Part shown: positions 5,278 to 12,120 of the stretch, in pieces
Layout: each line of letters begins with the position of its first letter
How positions within the stretch are numbered: position 1 is the first letter of the stretch
NCBI GenBank assembly: GCA_017381395.1
Contig: JAFOCH010000161.1
Location: forward strand, 1 to 12,231
Length of the DNA stretch: 12,231 nucleotides
Origin: Clostridia bacterium
GTDB lineage: Bacteria > Bacillota > Clostridia > Oscillospirales > Acutalibacteraceae
Direction of reading: 5' to 3'
The notes under the pieces: model-generated
What the model was told of the DNA's origin: nothing
Seen by the model: only the letters and a program-made list of their open reading frames with translations
Database searches by the model: none
Program-made: the position numbers and the translations under genes

Positions 5278-5481
5278 ATGCCTGAAAAATGGACTGGAAC
5301 GCTAATCGGCATAATGCATAACGAAAAAATAACTTATGACGATGTTGCGGAAAAACTTGGTGTTTCAAAAGCGTATGTTTCCATGATTTTAAACGGCTCG
5401 CGCAAACCAAACAACATCCGCAAGCGTTTCGAGGAAGCTGTCAAGCTTATCATTGCGGAGCGAAAAAATAAAGAGAGGTGA
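5278..5481 (+). CDS. Cro-like HTH regulator
   Basis: A 67-residue XRE-type DNA-binding protein. The helix-turn-helix spans about residues 19-41 (TYDDVAEKLGVSKAYVSMILNG), followed by a basic region (SRKPNNIRKR) and a helical tail. The ATG at 5278 has a GCGAGGTG site seven bases upstream; the in-frame GTG at 5269 overlaps that site and is less likely. As the first rightward early gene, divergent from the S24 repressor, it most likely plays the Cro role, shutting off the repressor promoter and tuning early transcription through the GTTAAC repeats. That role is inferred from position; the fold is clear. Confidence 0.85.
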   Translation: MPEKWTGTLIGIMHNEKITYDDVAEKLGVSKAYVSMILNGSRKPNNIRKRFEEAVKLIIAERKNKER

Positions 5482-5487
5482 TATTGG

Positions 5488-5727
5488 ATGCCGGCTTTAA
5501 GAAAAAGCAAAGACCAAATAAGAGAAATTGAGATTAAAAAGCTTTTCACAGCTGCTCTGATTGAAAAGGGCTGGACACAAAAGCATTTAGCCAAGTTGCT
5601 CGGAATGGAGCCGAGTTGTGTCGGTCGAGCAATCAATTATCCGTTGAAGCGTGAATTTCATACTTTATTACGCATAGCGGACAAGCTCGGAGTGAATCTC
5701 GGCGAAGCTTTAATTAAAAGTAATTAG
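5488..5727 (+). CDS. Second small HTH (XRE-type) regulator
   Basis: A 79-residue protein with a basic N-terminus (MPALRKSKDQIREIEIKK) and a helix-turn-helix at about residues 29-51 (WTQKHLAKLLGMEPSCVGRA), then LLRIADKLGVNLGEAL, the typical C-terminal helices of Cro/CI-like domains. An AGAGAGGTGATA site precedes the ATG, and only six bases separate it from the Cro-like gene, so they share an operon. It could be an early activator, a second repressor or an excisionase-like directionality factor; nothing in the sequence decides. Tandem small HTH genes after Cro are common in Firmicutes phages. Confidence 0.82.
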   Translation: MPALRKSKDQIREIEIKKLFTAALIEKGWTQKHLAKLLGMEPSCVGRAINYPLKREFHTLLRIADKLGVNLGEALIKSN

Positions 5728-5740
5728 GGGGTGAATCAAA

Positions 5741-6001
5741 ATGCTGACTATTGAACAGTTTCTCGCTGTGTGTTTTGGGTTGTTTGTTTTAATTAGCGGA
5801 ATTGTTTTCTTTATCGATTACATTACTTATCGCCGCAAAATGAAAGAAAACCTGCGTCGAGCAGAAGAACGCAGGAGAATGGCGGAAGATAGCAGAGATT
5901 TATATGCCGCCGAATGCCGCAGATATTACATAGCTTATAAAAAAGAAAGAGAGCTTGCCGCGAAATATCGCAAACAAGCTCAAAACGAAAAACAAATTTA
6001 A
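5741..6001 (+). CDS. Small membrane-anchored coiled-coil protein, unknown function
   Basis: An 86-residue protein with one N-terminal membrane helix (about residues 6-28) followed by a highly charged, Arg/Glu/Ala-rich helix (YRRKMKENLRRAEERRRMAED and on to residue ~84) likely to form a coiled coil in the cytoplasm. No enzymatic motif is present. An AGGGGGTG ribosome site lies before the ATG. It belongs to the early operon. Early membrane proteins of this build can tether phage DNA or replication proteins to the membrane or act in host takeover, but the function here is not known. Confidence 0.75.
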   Translation: MLTIEQFLAVCFGLFVLISGIVFFIDYITYRRKMKENLRRAEERRRMAEDSRDLYAAECRRYYIAYKKERELAAKYRKQAQNEKQI

Positions 6002-6047
6002 CATTATATTACATCATTTTATTTAAAAAGTCAAGGAGAGAAAAAAT

Positions 6048-6281
6048 ATGTCAAACGAAAAGAAATTTTTAAACAGCGATTTTGCAAGAGGCGCTTTAAT
6101 TATTGTCGCTAACGATACCACCTTATGCGAGGACTATAAATATTACGAAAAGCTGATTGATTATCTTGCCGAGCGTTTGCATGATGAATTAAGCAGCGAA
6201 CGATGGGAAAGAGAATCGGCAGAGAAAAAAGCGAAAATTGAGAATGAGCTCGCGGCAGATATAGGGGGAGTTAAATTATGA
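6048..6281 (+). CDS. Small early protein, unknown function
   Basis: A 77-residue acidic, mainly helical protein (KYYEKLIDYLAERLHDELSS, then a Lys/Glu-rich helix WERESAEKKAKIENEL). It has no membrane segment or recognisable motif. A perfect AAGGAGAG site precedes the ATG. Its stop overlaps the start of the Gp157-like gene (ATGA), so the two are co-translated, which may point to a shared role with the recombination genes. The 46-bp gap before it holds no visible signal other than the ribosome site. Confidence 0.7.
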   Translation: MSNEKKFLNSDFARGALIIVANDTTLCEDYKYYEKLIDYLAERLHDELSSERWERESAEKKAKIENELAADIGGVKL

Positions 6282-6766
6282 GTACATTATATCAATTAAC
6301 TGCCGAATATAACGAGGTCCTCGAAATGATGGATAACCCCGATATTGACGTTCAATGTATCCTCGATACTCTCGAAGGAATAGAAGGAGAGATTGAGATT
6401 AAGGCGGACAATTACGCCAAAATAATCAAAGAGGCCGAAGGCAGAGCCGAAATGCTCGACAGAGAAATCAGCAGATTGGCAGAACGTAAGAGTGCAATTA
6501 AGGCACGAATTGCAGGAATGAAACTGTCATTAACTTTGGCTATGAAATCGGTTAATAAAGAGAAATTCAAAACTGACCTCTTTTCTTTCGGTATTCAGAA
6601 GAATCCGCCATCGGTTGTTTTGGACAACCCTGATGCCGTTCCCGAAGAATATCTGACACCACAGCCACCGACCATTAACAAGAAAGAGATTTTAGCGGCT
6701 ATTAAGTCAGGAGCTAGTTTTGACTTTGCTCACATAGAGCAATCAGAAGGAGTGAGAATTAGATAA
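6278..6766 (+). CDS. Siphovirus Gp157-like protein
   Basis: A 162-residue protein of the Gp157 family (first named from Streptococcus phages). Residues ~1-40 hold acidic helices (LYQLTAEYNEVLEMMDNPD), residues ~40-95 a long charged helix predicted as coiled coil (KIIKEAEGRAEMLDREISRLAERK), and residues ~100-155 a small conserved C-terminal part (FGIQKNPPSVVLDNPDAVPEEYL, KKEILAAIKSG). The family has been linked to phage resistance in Streptococcus thermophilus and is regularly found beside single-strand annealing proteins and SSB, as here, but its biochemical role is not established. Its ATGA overlap with the upstream small gene supports one operon. Confidence 0.88.
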   Translation: MSTLYQLTAEYNEVLEMMDNPDIDVQCILDTLEGIEGEIEIKADNYAKIIKEAEGRAEMLDREISRLAERKSAIKARIAGMKLSLTLAMKSVNKEKFKTDLFSFGIQKNPPSVVLDNPDAVPEEYLTPQPPTINKKEILAAIKSGASFDFAHIEQSEGVRIR

Positions 6767-6768
6767 AA

Positions 6769-7416
6769 ATGTGCAAGGATATTAAAGAAAAATTTGCCGA
6801 GTTATACTCGCTCGACGTGAACAAATATGTCGAGAAAAAACAGGGGCTGTCTTATCTCACTTGGTCTTATGCGTGGGCAGAATTTAAAAAGGTTTATCCT
6901 GATGCGGTTTATGAGGTCAAGAAGGACGAGAACGGAAGATGCTATTTCGGTGACGAGAACATTGGTTATATGGTTTATACAACAGTAACGGCGGGTGGCC
7001 TGACTTATGAAATGTGGTTGCCGGTTATGGATAACGCCAATAAGTCAATGAAGCTTAACGCTTATACATATAAGGTTGCTGATTGGCAATGGGACAAAGA
7101 ACAAGGCAAAAAAGTAAAGGTTGGCGAAATTGAAAAAACTGTTGAGGCAATTTCGATGTTCGATATTAACAAGGCGGTTATGCGTTGTCTTGTAAAAAAT
7201 CTCGCTATGTTCGGACTCGGACTTTATATCTATGCAGGCGAGGATTTACCCGAAGATATAAGAGAATACATCTGTTCAGAATGCGGCACAGAGGTAAAAG
7301 GCGTTAAGACAAAAGATGGAGCAATTAAAACCGCAAAAGAAGTGTTAGATGCTTGTGGCGGTTTGTGTGTAGAGTGCTATAAGAAGAAACAAAAGGAGAA
7401 TAAAGTAAGTGAATAA
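6769..7416 (+). CDS. Sak3-type single-strand annealing protein (DUF1071) with C-terminal zinc ribbon
   Basis: A 215-residue protein. Residues ~8-155 carry the DUF1071 pattern: YVEKKQGLSYLTWSYAWAEFKK, a variable strand region, then VEAISMFDINKAVMRCLVKN and LAMFGLGLYIYAGEDLP. DUF1071 is also called Sak3, a proposed distant Rad52-like annealing family for phage recombination. The C-terminal 50 residues add Cys pairs (C169-x2-C172, then C196, C200-x2-C203) that look like a zinc ribbon, an addition for DNA or partner binding. No strong ribosome site lies next to the ATG, only two bases after the Gp157 stop, so translation is probably coupled. It precedes SSB, its usual partner. An exonuclease partner is not recognisable in the window. 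Confidence 0.88.
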   Translation: MCKDIKEKFAELYSLDVNKYVEKKQGLSYLTWSYAWAEFKKVYPDAVYEVKKDENGRCYFGDENIGYMVYTTVTAGGLTYEMWLPVMDNANKSMKLNAYTYKVADWQWDKEQGKKVKVGEIEKTVEAISMFDINKAVMRCLVKNLAMFGLGLYIYAGEDLPEDIREYICSECGTEVKGVKTKDGAIKTAKEVLDACGGLCVECYKKKQKENKVSE

Positions 7417-7786
7417 AATTATTTTAAAAGGTAGATTGACCGCAGAACCTGAAATAAGAAAAACCCAAAATGATATTTCTGTGTGTAGTTTTACAGTAGC
7501 GACAAATCGTAGATTTGACAAAGAAAAAAGCGATTTCATTCTTTGTGAGGCGTGGAGACAGACGGCTGAATTTGTTTCAAAGTATTTCACGAAGGGCAAA
7601 GAAATACTCGTTATCGGAGAATTACATATCGACAGGTATGACAAAGACGGTGAAGCAAGATATATCACCAAAATCAACGTTGACGAGGTTGAATTTTGTG
7701 GCAGTAAGAATGATGGCGCGGAAGCAAAATCAACACAGACCGGCGGATTCACAGAAATTGATGATTCAGATGATTTGCCGTTTTAA
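7409..7786 (+). CDS. ssb: Single-stranded DNA-binding protein
   Basis: A 125-residue SSB. The OB fold runs through residues ~1-105 (NKIILKGRLTAEPEIRKT, FTVATNRRF, CEAWRQTAEFVSKYFTKGKE, GELHIDRY), followed by a short linker and the acidic tip ending DDSDDLPF, the standard docking peptide for replication and repair proteins. It starts at a GTG with AAAAGGAG upstream and overlaps the end of the annealing-protein gene by eight bases. It protects single-stranded phage DNA and works with the Sak3 protein and the helicase. The C-terminal tip is nearly repeated at the end of the DUF927 protein downstream. Confidence 0.96.
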   Translation: MNKIILKGRLTAEPEIRKTQNDISVCSFTVATNRRFDKEKSDFILCEAWRQTAEFVSKYFTKGKEILVIGELHIDRYDKDGEARYITKINVDEVEFCGSKNDGAEAKSTQTGGFTEIDDSDDLPF

Positions 7787-7792
7787 TTGCCT

Positions 7793-8356
7793 ATGGATAT
7801 GCGAAAAATAAAGGCGATTGAAAAAGCCAACAAAGAACGCGTTTTAAAGGTTTGCCCGAATGTTCCTGAACGGAGTGGGATATATTTTCTGCTCCGTGAG
7901 GAAAACGGATTTAGGTTCGGTTACATAGGACAAGCAAAGCATCTGTTATCCCGTCTTGCGGGGCATCTGAAAGGGTATCAGCACATTGATTTATCTTTGC
8001 GTAAGCATGGACTTTACAGTGAGGATAACCCCTGCGGCTACAAAATACATTTTCTCGAATTTTCTGAAAGTAAACTCGATGAAATGGAACAGAAATATAT
8101 TAAGCAATATGCCAACGCAGGATACCAACTCCGAAACAAAACGAGTGGTAGTCAGGGTGAAGGTAAGCAGGGCATAGCGGCAAATAAGTCAAGCAAGGGA
8201 TATTATGACGGACTTGAACAAGGCAAAAAGAAAAGCCGAGAATTTGTTGCAGACCTTTTTCAAAAGCATTTAATGGTGGACACAAAAAAACAGCCGCCTA
8301 CAAAGTTGCAGGAAAAAGCATTACAAAAATTCAATGATTTTATTAGTTTGGAGTGA
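7793..8356 (+). CDS. GIY-YIG nuclease-domain protein
   Basis: A 187-residue protein from this ATG (a TTG at 7787 and an ATG at 7799 are also possible; none has a clear ribosome site, so coupling to ssb is likely). Residues ~27-118 are a GIY-YIG nuclease: SGIYF (GIY at 29-31), FGYIGQA (YIG at 44-46), an Arg in LLSRLAGH (R54), the acidic residue in LDEMEQKYIKQY (E97 or E99) and the final Asn in YQLRNKTSG (N115). All five key positions are present, so the nuclease is probably active. The C-terminal half (~residues 119-187) is Lys/Gln-rich with no familiar DNA-binding fold. It might be a homing-type nuclease or a recombination/repair nuclease working with Sak3 and SSB. Confidence 0.85.
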   Translation: MDMRKIKAIEKANKERVLKVCPNVPERSGIYFLLREENGFRFGYIGQAKHLLSRLAGHLKGYQHIDLSLRKHGLYSEDNPCGYKIHFLEFSESKLDEMEQKYIKQYANAGYQLRNKTSGSQGEGKQGIAANKSSKGYYDGLEQGKKKSREFVADLFQKHLMVDTKKQPPTKLQEKALQKFNDFISLE

Positions 8357-8361
8357 CGCAA

Positions 8362-8853
8362 ATGAATAAGATTGATGTTTCGGAGGTCAAATTGAGATAT
8401 TCGATGAAGGATATTCTTGAAAGACTGGGAATCGAAATAAACAAAAAAGGATTCATTTGCTGTCCCTTCCATAATGAAAAAACTCCGTCACTCAAAATAT
8501 ATGAGCATTCGTATTTTTGCTTTGGTTGCGGTACCGGCGGAGACGTTATTGATTTTGTTAAGCATTATTTGAATCTAACGTTCCCGGAAGCTATCGAATA
8601 TCTCGGCGGTGCTTCTCTTTCATTTTCAGAACAGCGAAAGATAATGAATCGCAAACGAGATTATGACAAAGCGAAAAGTGAGGAACAGGAACGGAAACAG
8701 AAGTACGACGCTTTAATGGATAAGTGGATTCGTCTCGACAGGCAACGAAAGGAATTTGCTCCGGTTAGCCAGTTTGAGCAACCCCATGAGAAATTCATTG
8801 AAGCTATAAAAGAGCTTCCTCTAATTGAGCATGAGCTCGACAACTTAAAATAA
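8362..8853 (+). CDS. Stand-alone CHC2 zinc-finger primase domain protein (DnaG-like N-terminus)
   Basis: A 163-residue protein. Residues ~1-85 match the zinc-binding domain of DnaG primases: KLRYSMKDILERLGI, FICCPFHNEKTPSLKIY with C34 and H37, YFCFGCGTGGDVIDFV with C53 and C56, then HYLNLTFPEAIEYLGG. This CHC2 module recognises the initiation site on single-stranded DNA. The rest is a charged helical tail. There is no TOPRIM catalytic domain, so it cannot make primers alone. I use the ATG at 8362, eight bases after GGAG; the GTG at 8353 overlaps that site. It presumably works with the DUF927 helicase downstream and either a host or an unseen phage primase domain. Confidence 0.88.
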   Translation: MNKIDVSEVKLRYSMKDILERLGIEINKKGFICCPFHNEKTPSLKIYEHSYFCFGCGTGGDVIDFVKHYLNLTFPEAIEYLGGASLSFSEQRKIMNRKRDYDKAKSEEQERKQKYDALMDKWIRLDRQRKEFAPVSQFEQPHEKFIEAIKELPLIEHELDNLK

Positions 8854-8882
8854 CCCCTTTTAAGAAAGAGGCGAAAAACAAA

Positions 8883-10766
8883 TTGGAACTAAACTTTGAT
8901 ATAAATATGCTCACGGCCGAAAGTGTTTTATCGGACGAGCTATTGAGTGAGGTTTTTGATGAGGACGATGCCGTTTATCAGACGAGAGCTTTAATGGCTT
9001 TGGAAGATAGGGCGGCGCAGCTCGGTGTGAAAACCAAATTCACAAAGCTTGTCAGCGCATACAAATCGGCAAAACGTGAGTTTAATAAGGCAAATAAGAA
9101 TAATCGCCATACACTCGAAAATTTTACGAATTTCGGCAGCGAAAAATATCCCGATGTGTATTGTGGGAACTGGGTAGCCGATGAAAACGGTGTCAGGACC
9201 TATGACAATACAGGCGTTAAGCTTGCCTGCTATCATCCGATATTGCCGATAGAGGTACTTACCAACGTTGAAACAAACATCCAAAAGGTAACCCTTGCAT
9301 TCTGCCGAAAGGGAAGATGGCGCAAGGTGACGGTACCTAAATCGGTGGTTAGCAATAATAATAAAATCGTTGCATTGGCTGACCTGGGAATTTCGGTTAC
9401 GTCTGATAACGCAAAGCATCTTGTGAGGTATCTTGCTGACGTTGAGAACGAAGGACTTATCAGAGGAACAATTCCCGAACGATTATCGACTGCAAAAATG
9501 GGATGGATTGACGGAAAATTTATGCCATATGATTGCGAATACGAATTTGATGCAGAGAGTCAATTTCGCGACAATTTTAAGGCGATTGATAAAAAAGGTA
9601 AACGTGATAAGTGGTTTAACTTTATGCTCGAGATGAGGCAAAAACGGAGACCTGAACTGCGATTTATGATGTCGGCGGCATTCGCTTCGGTAATCGTTAA
9701 GCTCTGTAATGCGCTTCCTTTTTGGGCGAGCTTATGGGGAGAAAGCGGTGGCGGTAAAACCGTTTGTTTAATGTGTGCTGCATCGATATTCGCTGACCCC
9801 TGCAATTATAAGTACATAGCAGATTGCCGACAAACCGATGTATCGATGGAGCTTCGTGCAAGCTTTTTAAATAATTTACCCTTAATGCTTGACGATACGG
9901 CAACAGTAAAGGAAAAATACGGAGACGATTTTTCAAAACTGATTTACTCGCTTGCATCCGGAAAAGGTAAAGGACGAGCTACGAGGGATTTGGGACTGCG
10001 AAACGAAGAAACCTGGTGCAATACCATACTGATTACCGGTGAACGCGCTTTATCGTCCGAGAATCTTCAAGGCGGCGCGATTAACCGAGTGCTTGATTTT
10101 GAAATGCAGGATGGCGCAATCTTTGACGATGGTCAGGGTGTTGTTAATCTACTCCGTAGCAATTATGGATTTGCCGGCGAGGAATTCGTTGAGGCCGTTA
10201 ATGAGATTGGCATTGAAGGCATCAGAGAAATGCAAAAAGAAATACTCGCTGACATTCAAAGCAGAGATTCGGACAAGCTTGAAAAACAGTCAATTAGCTT
10301 ATCAATTCTGATGACGGCCGATAAAATCGCTACCGATTATCTTTTTAAAGACGGAATTTATTTAACCTATAACGAGGTTAAGCAGGTGCTCGTGGACCGT
10401 TCTGATATGTCAGAGAATGAACGTTGCTACGAATACGTACTAGGTGAAATAGCAATCAATGCGGCTAAATTTACTACCAACAGCTTTGGTGACAGACCGC
10501 TCGAAATGTACGGAGAATTTGAAAGGTACGATGACGGTAGCAAATACTGTGTCATTTATTCCAACGTCTTTAATTCTATGTGCAAAAAGGGCGGATATTC
10601 GGCAAAAACCTTTCTGTCCTGGGCGGCTAAAAACGGATTTATTCAATGCCAGGGCGACCGCTATACCAAAGTAAAAAAGGTAAACGGTGCTGCTGTTCGG
10701 TGTGTGTATTTGCTGATGAAGGACGCCGATGAAATAATCGATTCGGGTGAAGATTTACCCTTCTAA
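8883..10766 (+). CDS. DUF927 family replicative helicase / primase-helicase-like ATPase
   Basis: A 627-residue protein. After a helical N-terminus (1-80), residues ~90-240 show the DUF927 region (NWVADENGVRTYD, CYHPILPIEVLTN, KMGWIDGKFMPYD). Residues ~270-410 form the ATPase: Walker A WGESGGGKT (K292), Walker B LPLMLDD (D337-D338), the sensor-like strand NTILITGER, and R402 in GAINRVLDF as a possible finger. The C-terminal ~120 residues resemble a winged-helix part (YSAKTFLSWAAKNGFIQ), and the chain ends SGEDLPF, an SSB-like acidic tip. The start is a TTG, eleven bases after AGAGG; the next ATG (8907) has no ribosome site. DUF927 proteins stand at the DNA helicase position in phage and island replication modules. 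The likely origin follows immediately. Confidence 0.88.
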   Translation: MELNFDINMLTAESVLSDELLSEVFDEDDAVYQTRALMALEDRAAQLGVKTKFTKLVSAYKSAKREFNKANKNNRHTLENFTNFGSEKYPDVYCGNWVADENGVRTYDNTGVKLACYHPILPIEVLTNVETNIQKVTLAFCRKGRWRKVTVPKSVVSNNNKIVALADLGISVTSDNAKHLVRYLADVENEGLIRGTIPERLSTAKMGWIDGKFMPYDCEYEFDAESQFRDNFKAIDKKGKRDKWFNFMLEMRQKRRPELRFMMSAAFASVIVKLCNALPFWASLWGESGGGKTVCLMCAASIFADPCNYKYIADCRQTDVSMELRASFLNNLPLMLDDTATVKEKYGDDFSKLIYSLASGKGKGRATRDLGLRNEETWCNTILITGERALSSENLQGGAINRVLDFEMQDGAIFDDGQGVVNLLRSNYGFAGEEFVEAVNEIGIEGIREMQKEILADIQSRDSDKLEKQSISLSILMTADKIATDYLFKDGIYLTYNEVKQVLVDRSDMSENERCYEYVLGEIAINAAKFTTNSFGDRPLEMYGEFERYDDGSKYCVIYSNVFNSMCKKGGYSAKTFLSWAAKNGFIQCQGDRYTKVKKVNGAAVRCVYLLMKDADEIIDSGEDLPF

Positions 10767-10778
10767 AACGAGGAAAAA

Positions 10779-10970
10779 GGTTACCAGGTTACCAAGTTAC
10801 CGAAAAAATATAGGTACTTAATAAAAAAATAAAAATTCTGAATTTTATCAATTTTATTTTTTTCTTATAGCACGTTTTTAGGAATTTTGGTAACCAACCC
10901 CGAAAAACCGCATAACACCAATGGTTTTGACGGTTACCAAGCACCGGTAACCTTTGGTAACTCGGTAACT
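10779..10970 (+). other. Candidate phage replication origin with GGTTACC iterons
   Basis: Eight copies of a 7-mer related to GGTTACC (reverse GGTAACC) fill this non-coding stretch. Forward copies: 10779-10785, 10787-10793, 10795-10801 (variant AGTTACC) and 10932-10938. Reverse copies: 10889-10895, 10946-10952, 10956-10962 and 10964-10970 (the last two GGTAACT). The outer clusters face each other, with a mainly 8-bp period within them, and a very AT-rich block (10802-10870) lies between. Iterons plus an unwinding-like element right after a helicase gene suggest an origin. An operator for an unknown regulator is the alternative. Confidence 0.6.
10823..10863. repeat. All-A/T inverted repeat in the AT-rich block
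   Basis: An A-rich arm (10823-10837) and a T-rich arm (10850-10863, AATTTTATTTTTTT) are complementary over about 14 bp with one bulged A. The block around it has almost no G or C. It is a natural unwinding or cruciform candidate inside the putative origin; it could also serve as a weak terminator after the helicase gene. Confidence 0.5.
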
Positions 10971-10987
10971 TTAAGAGGTAAAAAACG

Positions 10988-11188
10988 ATGTTAGTTAGTG
11001 AAATTAAGAAAAATATGCTTAAACCCGTAATGTTTCGAGATACTCGGTGGATTCTCCTTGAATACATATACTGGGTTGACGAAAAAGAACGTAAGGCAAA
11101 ACATTCTGTTTCGTTACGTGAAGAAAACAACAGATTAAGCTTTTGCCGGGCGCCGATAGAACAAGTGGAGGTTATCGAAAATGGATAA
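10988..11188 (+). CDS. Small early protein, unknown function
   Basis: A 66-residue basic protein (MLVSEIKKNMLKPVMF, RWILLEYIYWVDEKERKAKHS, CRAPIEQVEVIENG) with no recognisable domain. A predicted compact alpha/beta fold with a central aromatic strand is plausible. A TTAAGAGGTAAA site precedes the ATG. It is the first gene after the putative origin, so its leader includes the last two GGTAACT repeats, and a protein binding those repeats could control it. It overlaps the next small gene by eight bases. Confidence 0.7.
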   Translation: MLVSEIKKNMLKPVMFRDTRWILLEYIYWVDEKERKAKHSVSLREENNRLSFCRAPIEQVEVIENG

Positions 11189-11360
11189 AAACGAATTATT
11201 AAATCTGCCAAAAGAGGATTTGATTTGGATGATTGAAATGTTGCGGGTATCGAGAGATACGTTGGCAGCGGATAATATCCGATTAAGAAACAGATTAGCG
11301 GAAAAAGACACGGTTGATTATGTGAAAAATGTCGCAAGGAGGGTTATGGCTAATGGTTAG
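11181..11360 (+). CDS. Very small helical early protein (59 aa), unknown function
   Basis: A short gene nested between two others: ATG at 11181 (GGAGG eight bases before it, inside the upstream gene) and TAG at 11358. The protein opens MDKNELLNLPKEDLIWMIEML, continues with helical repeats rich in Leu and Arg (NIRLRNRLAEKD), and ends VARRVMANG; a single long amphipathic helix or short coiled coil is likely. Both ends overlap neighbours by eight bases, which is typical of real, translationally coupled phage genes. No known family is recognised. Such leucine-rich small proteins often oligomerise, but nothing more can be said. Confidence 0.72.
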   Translation: MDKNELLNLPKEDLIWMIEMLRVSRDTLAADNIRLRNRLAEKDTVDYVKNVARRVMANG

Positions 11361-11559
11361 ACGAGTTAGCGCTTGTGTTGGTTGTGATATGCCGTGTCAG
11401 AATTGCACAACGATTGAGGCAAAATGTGATTATTGCGACTTTGAGGTTGATAAGCTGTACGACTTTTATGGAGAGCAGATATGCGACGAGTGTCTGCTGA
11501 AACAATTTAACGAGGTCGATTTTATGAATGCAGCTGACAGCTATGACGAAAGGGATTAA
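11353..11559 (+). CDS. Small Cys-rich (zinc-ribbon-like) protein
   Basis: A 68-residue protein with eight cysteines in four CxxC-type pairs: C8-x2-C11, C15-x2-C18, C25-x2-C28 and C44-x2-C47. The last two pairs form a classic zinc ribbon (KCDYCDFEVDKLYDFYGEQI, then CDECL); the first two (ACVGC, PCQNC) may hold a second metal. AAGGAGGG (11336-11343) sits nine bases before this ATG; an in-frame ATG at 11329 lies before that site and is unlikely. The acidic tail ends SYDERD. Zinc ribbons this small usually act as adaptors or nucleic-acid binders in phages; no specific role is visible. Confidence 0.78.
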   Translation: MVRRVSACVGCDMPCQNCTTIEAKCDYCDFEVDKLYDFYGEQICDECLLKQFNEVDFMNAADSYDERD

Positions 11560-11573
11560 AAAGGAGATTTAAT

Positions 11574-11903
11574 ATGGGACAGATTATAAAAATTAAACCG
11601 AATGGAATGGTTGAACAAGTTGATTGCGATAATATCACGCTTGATTATTTGCAATCAGAGGTTGACGGATATATTGAAACGATACGGATTAAAGATGCTC
11701 CGAACAGGCATCTGATAATGGTTATCGATGAAGAAGGAAAATTCAAAGATAAATTGATAAACGAACTTGCAGGCGAAATCGCTTATATCAGATTTGATGA
11801 TTATATTGTCGGTGATGCGGTCGTTGTTAAAGAGCAGGACGAGGATTTTGTTCCCTTGACCGATGATGAAGCGAACGAGTTTATGGATTGGTTAGGTGAA
11901 TGA
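11574..11903 (+). CDS. DUF3846-like early phage protein
   Basis: A 109-residue acidic protein. It opens with an extended strand region (GQIIKIKPNGMVEQVD), then DYLQSEVDGYIETIRI, a strand-turn motif LIMVIDEEGKFKDKLINELA, and a GDAVVVKEQDEDF segment before an acidic C-terminal helix. This order resembles the DUF3846 family, found in phages and mobile elements with no assigned activity; some members occur in conjugative and anti-defence regions. An AAAAGGAGATT site lies at ideal distance. It overlaps no other gene. The family call is moderately sure, the function open. Confidence 0.75.
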   Translation: MGQIIKIKPNGMVEQVDCDNITLDYLQSEVDGYIETIRIKDAPNRHLIMVIDEEGKFKDKLINELAGEIAYIRFDDYIVGDAVVVKEQDEDFVPLTDDEANEFMDWLGE

Positions 11904-11904
11904 A

Positions 11905-12120
11905 ATGACAAATTTTGAAAAGATAAAAGCGATGGGCGTTGAGGAATTGGCGGAATACATAGATAAGCATGATGACGCGTTGTGCGATAAGATTTGTAAC
12001 GCTGTTTGGAAACAACATCATAGATGCCCCAATGGTATCGATGATGAATCTGTCGAATGCGATTGTTGTGTCAGGTGTATAAAAAATTGGCTTGAAAGCG
12101 AGGCGGATGACAATGCCTGA
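11905..12120 (+). CDS. Small Cys-rich protein, unknown function
   Basis: A 71-residue protein. Residues 1-30 are helical and acidic (FEKIKAMGVEELAEYID). The second half clusters Cys and His residues: C27 and C31 around DK, HH-x-C in KQHHRCPNG, then CDCCVRC, ending in an acidic helix (IKNWLESEADDNA). The pattern allows a small zinc site and is common for short genes in Clostridia phage early regions. The ATG at 11905 follows AGGTGA by a few bases; the GTG at 11896 overlaps the previous stop and is less likely. Its end overlaps the next gene. Confidence 0.72.
   Translation: MTNFEKIKAMGVEELAEYIDKHDDALCDKICNAVWKQHHRCPNGIDDESVECDCCVRCIKNWLESEADDNA

Noticed and set aside
10779..10970. A CRISPR or tandem satellite array from GGTTACC copies
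   Set aside because: The unit is 7 bp, orientation switches between clusters, and no spacer-length regularity exists; iterons or operators fit better.
10789..11337. 182-codon open frame on the minus strand
   Set aside because: It lies opposite the origin-like region and several well-supported + strand genes, has a low-complexity composition, and no ribosome site.
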